Shown here piece by piece: positions 33,486 to 34,439 of a stretch of 34,439 bases of DNA. This DNA is from Eggerthellaceae bacterium. Its GTDB lineage: Bacteria > Actinomycetota > Coriobacteriia > Coriobacteriales > Eggerthellaceae. A program made the position numbers and the translations under genes. The notes beneath the pieces were generated by a model, which saw only the letters and a list, made by a program, of their open reading frames with translations, was not told the DNA's origin and did no database searches. Position 1 is the stretch's first letter, and each line of letters starts with the position of its first letter. The DNA lies in assembly GCA_017432445.1 (NCBI GenBank), contig JAFRJC010000153.1, positions 1 through 34,439 of the forward strand. Reading direction: 5' to 3'.

Positions 33486-34439
33486 TTAGTCCTCGTCGAG
33501 GCTGCGGACGCGCTTGATGTTGCACATAACACCCTTGTAGGGAGCGCCGAAGCCAAGCTTACCAATGTTCTGATGCGGGATCAGGCTGTTGGTGTTGGAC
33601 TTCCAAACACCGAACAGGTTCGGCTCTTCGCCGTCCTGCTCAGGATACCACCAACCATGAGCGGTGTTGATGATGCCGGGCTTGAGGACAGGCGTAATCT
33701 CTGCCTTGTAGCGAGCCTCGCCGAACATGTTGTAGACCTCGACCCAGTCGCCCTCGGTGATGCCATATTCCTTGGCGGTCTCGGGCGGAATCTGGACCCA
33801 TGCCCACGGATCGATCTGACGCAGGGACGGAACCTGACGATGCTCGGAGTGGAAGGAGCTGTAACGACGGGAACCGGAGGTCATGATCAGCGGATAAGCC
33901 TCGGCGTCCTGCGGACGGGCGATCTGCTGATAGTTCGGCTCCTCGTAGTAAGGCAGCGGATCCTCGCCCCAGGAGGCGTAGAGGATCGAGTTGGCTTCGA
34001 TCTGGCCAGTAATGGTGTTGAAACCAGGCTCGCCGTCGAAGCGGAGCAGACCCTTGCGGAACTTGTCATACTCGAAGCCATGGGCACCAGGCTGATACAG
34101 GCCCTCTTCACGCAGGTCGGTGAAGTTCATGTCGAGCTCCTTCAGCTGATCGCTGAAGAAGTCGTCGACGGCCTTGTCGAGAACCGTGCGGTCGATGGGA
34201 GCGCCATCGCGGTCGCCCGGCATCCACTCGGAGTCGAGCCACGGCCACCAGTTCGGGGTGAGCTTCGAACCGAACATGAGGCAGATCTCGCAGTCAGACA
34301 TGCACTCGCCGCACTGCAGAGCCTTGTTCATCGGGCCCATGAACACGGTGTTGCGGCCATAGTGGGTGAGGACGATGCCGTCATGCTCAGCCCAAGTGGC
34401 CATCGGGAGGAACCAGTCGCCAACAGCCATGGCCGTCGG
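33486..34439 (-). CDS. Molybdopterin oxidoreductase catalytic subunit, C-terminal part (cut by window edge)
   Basis: The frame is open through the right edge, so the N-terminus lies outside; 317 residues are visible. They include the LPMATWAEHDGI segment typical of the DMSO-reductase family, GECMSDCEICLMFG, and a C-terminal molybdopterin dinucleotide-binding domain (YPLIMTSGSRRYSSFHSEHRQVPSLRQI, then AKEYGITEGDWVEVYN and GIINTAHGWWYPE). The style resembles catechol dehydroxylases and transhydroxylase-like enzymes of gut Coriobacteriia, which remove hydroxyl groups from aromatic compounds; this is a family-level guess. It is first in a visible three-gene run with a cysteine-poor small subunit and a 94-residue protein. 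Confidence 0.88.
   Translation of the reverse strand, partial: PTAMAVGDWFLPMATWAEHDGIVLTHYGRNTVFMGPMNKALQCGECMSDCEICLMFGSKLTPNWWPWLDSEWMPGDRDGAPIDRTVLDKAVDDFFSDQLKELDMNFTDLREEGLYQPGAHGFEYDKFRKGLLRFDGEPGFNTITGQIEANSILYASWGEDPLPYYEEPNYQQIARPQDAEAYPLIMTSGSRRYSSFHSEHRQVPSLRQIDPWAWVQIPPETAKEYGITEGDWVEVYNMFGEARYKAEITPVLKPGIINTAHGWWYPEQDGEEPNLFGVWKSNTNSLIPHQNIGKLGFGAPYKGVMCNIKRVRSLDED

Overview
The window (34.4 kb, GC-rich) looks like chromosome of an anaerobic gut actinobacterium of the Coriobacteriia, probably Eggerthellaceae. This is inferred from gene content: a TAXI-type TRAP transporter, TetR/HXXEE membrane-protein pairs, a molybdopterin oxidoreductase resembling catechol dehydroxylases, and SpoVA-like proteins in a non-sporulating setting. 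No rRNA, tRNA, CRISPR array, transposase or integrase is visible.

Region 1 (1-4,507) is accessory DNA piled against the 3' end of guaA. Three copies of the guaA 3'-terminal sequence (about 178, 1,380 and 4,508) bound two tandem segments of about 1.2 and 3.1 kb that share both end sequences but carry different cargo. The first holds a decayed flavin reductase. The second holds two paralogous divergent TetR-HXXEE cassettes.

Region 2 (4,508-24,033) is mostly housekeeping: guaA, a SixA-CHAD fusion, a TAXI-TRAP transporter (Tat-exported lipoprotein binding protein plus fused permease), gpmA, a glycine-riboswitch-controlled AGCS symporter, a single-chain CydDC-type ABC exporter, a HAD hydrolase, carB, an orphan radical SAM protein and the fluoride channel crcB.

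Region 3 (24,034-32,542) is the least familiar part. Two tandem long near-palindromic elements of about 170 bp lead to a double-domain SpoVA-like membrane protein. Then comes a minus-strand cluster: a BspA-type leucine-rich-repeat protein, a DUF2201-like VWA protein, and a MoxR-like AAA ATPase fused to a C-terminal SAM-dependent methyltransferase fold. ATPase plus VWA protein is a recognised chaperone-like pairing. The methyltransferase fusion and the neighbouring LRR protein make it a candidate undescribed system.

Region 4 (32,703-34,439, minus strand) is the end of a molybdopterin oxidoreductase operon. It contains the C-terminal third of the catalytic subunit, a ferredoxin-like small subunit that has lost nearly all cluster cysteines, and an unknown 94-residue protein.
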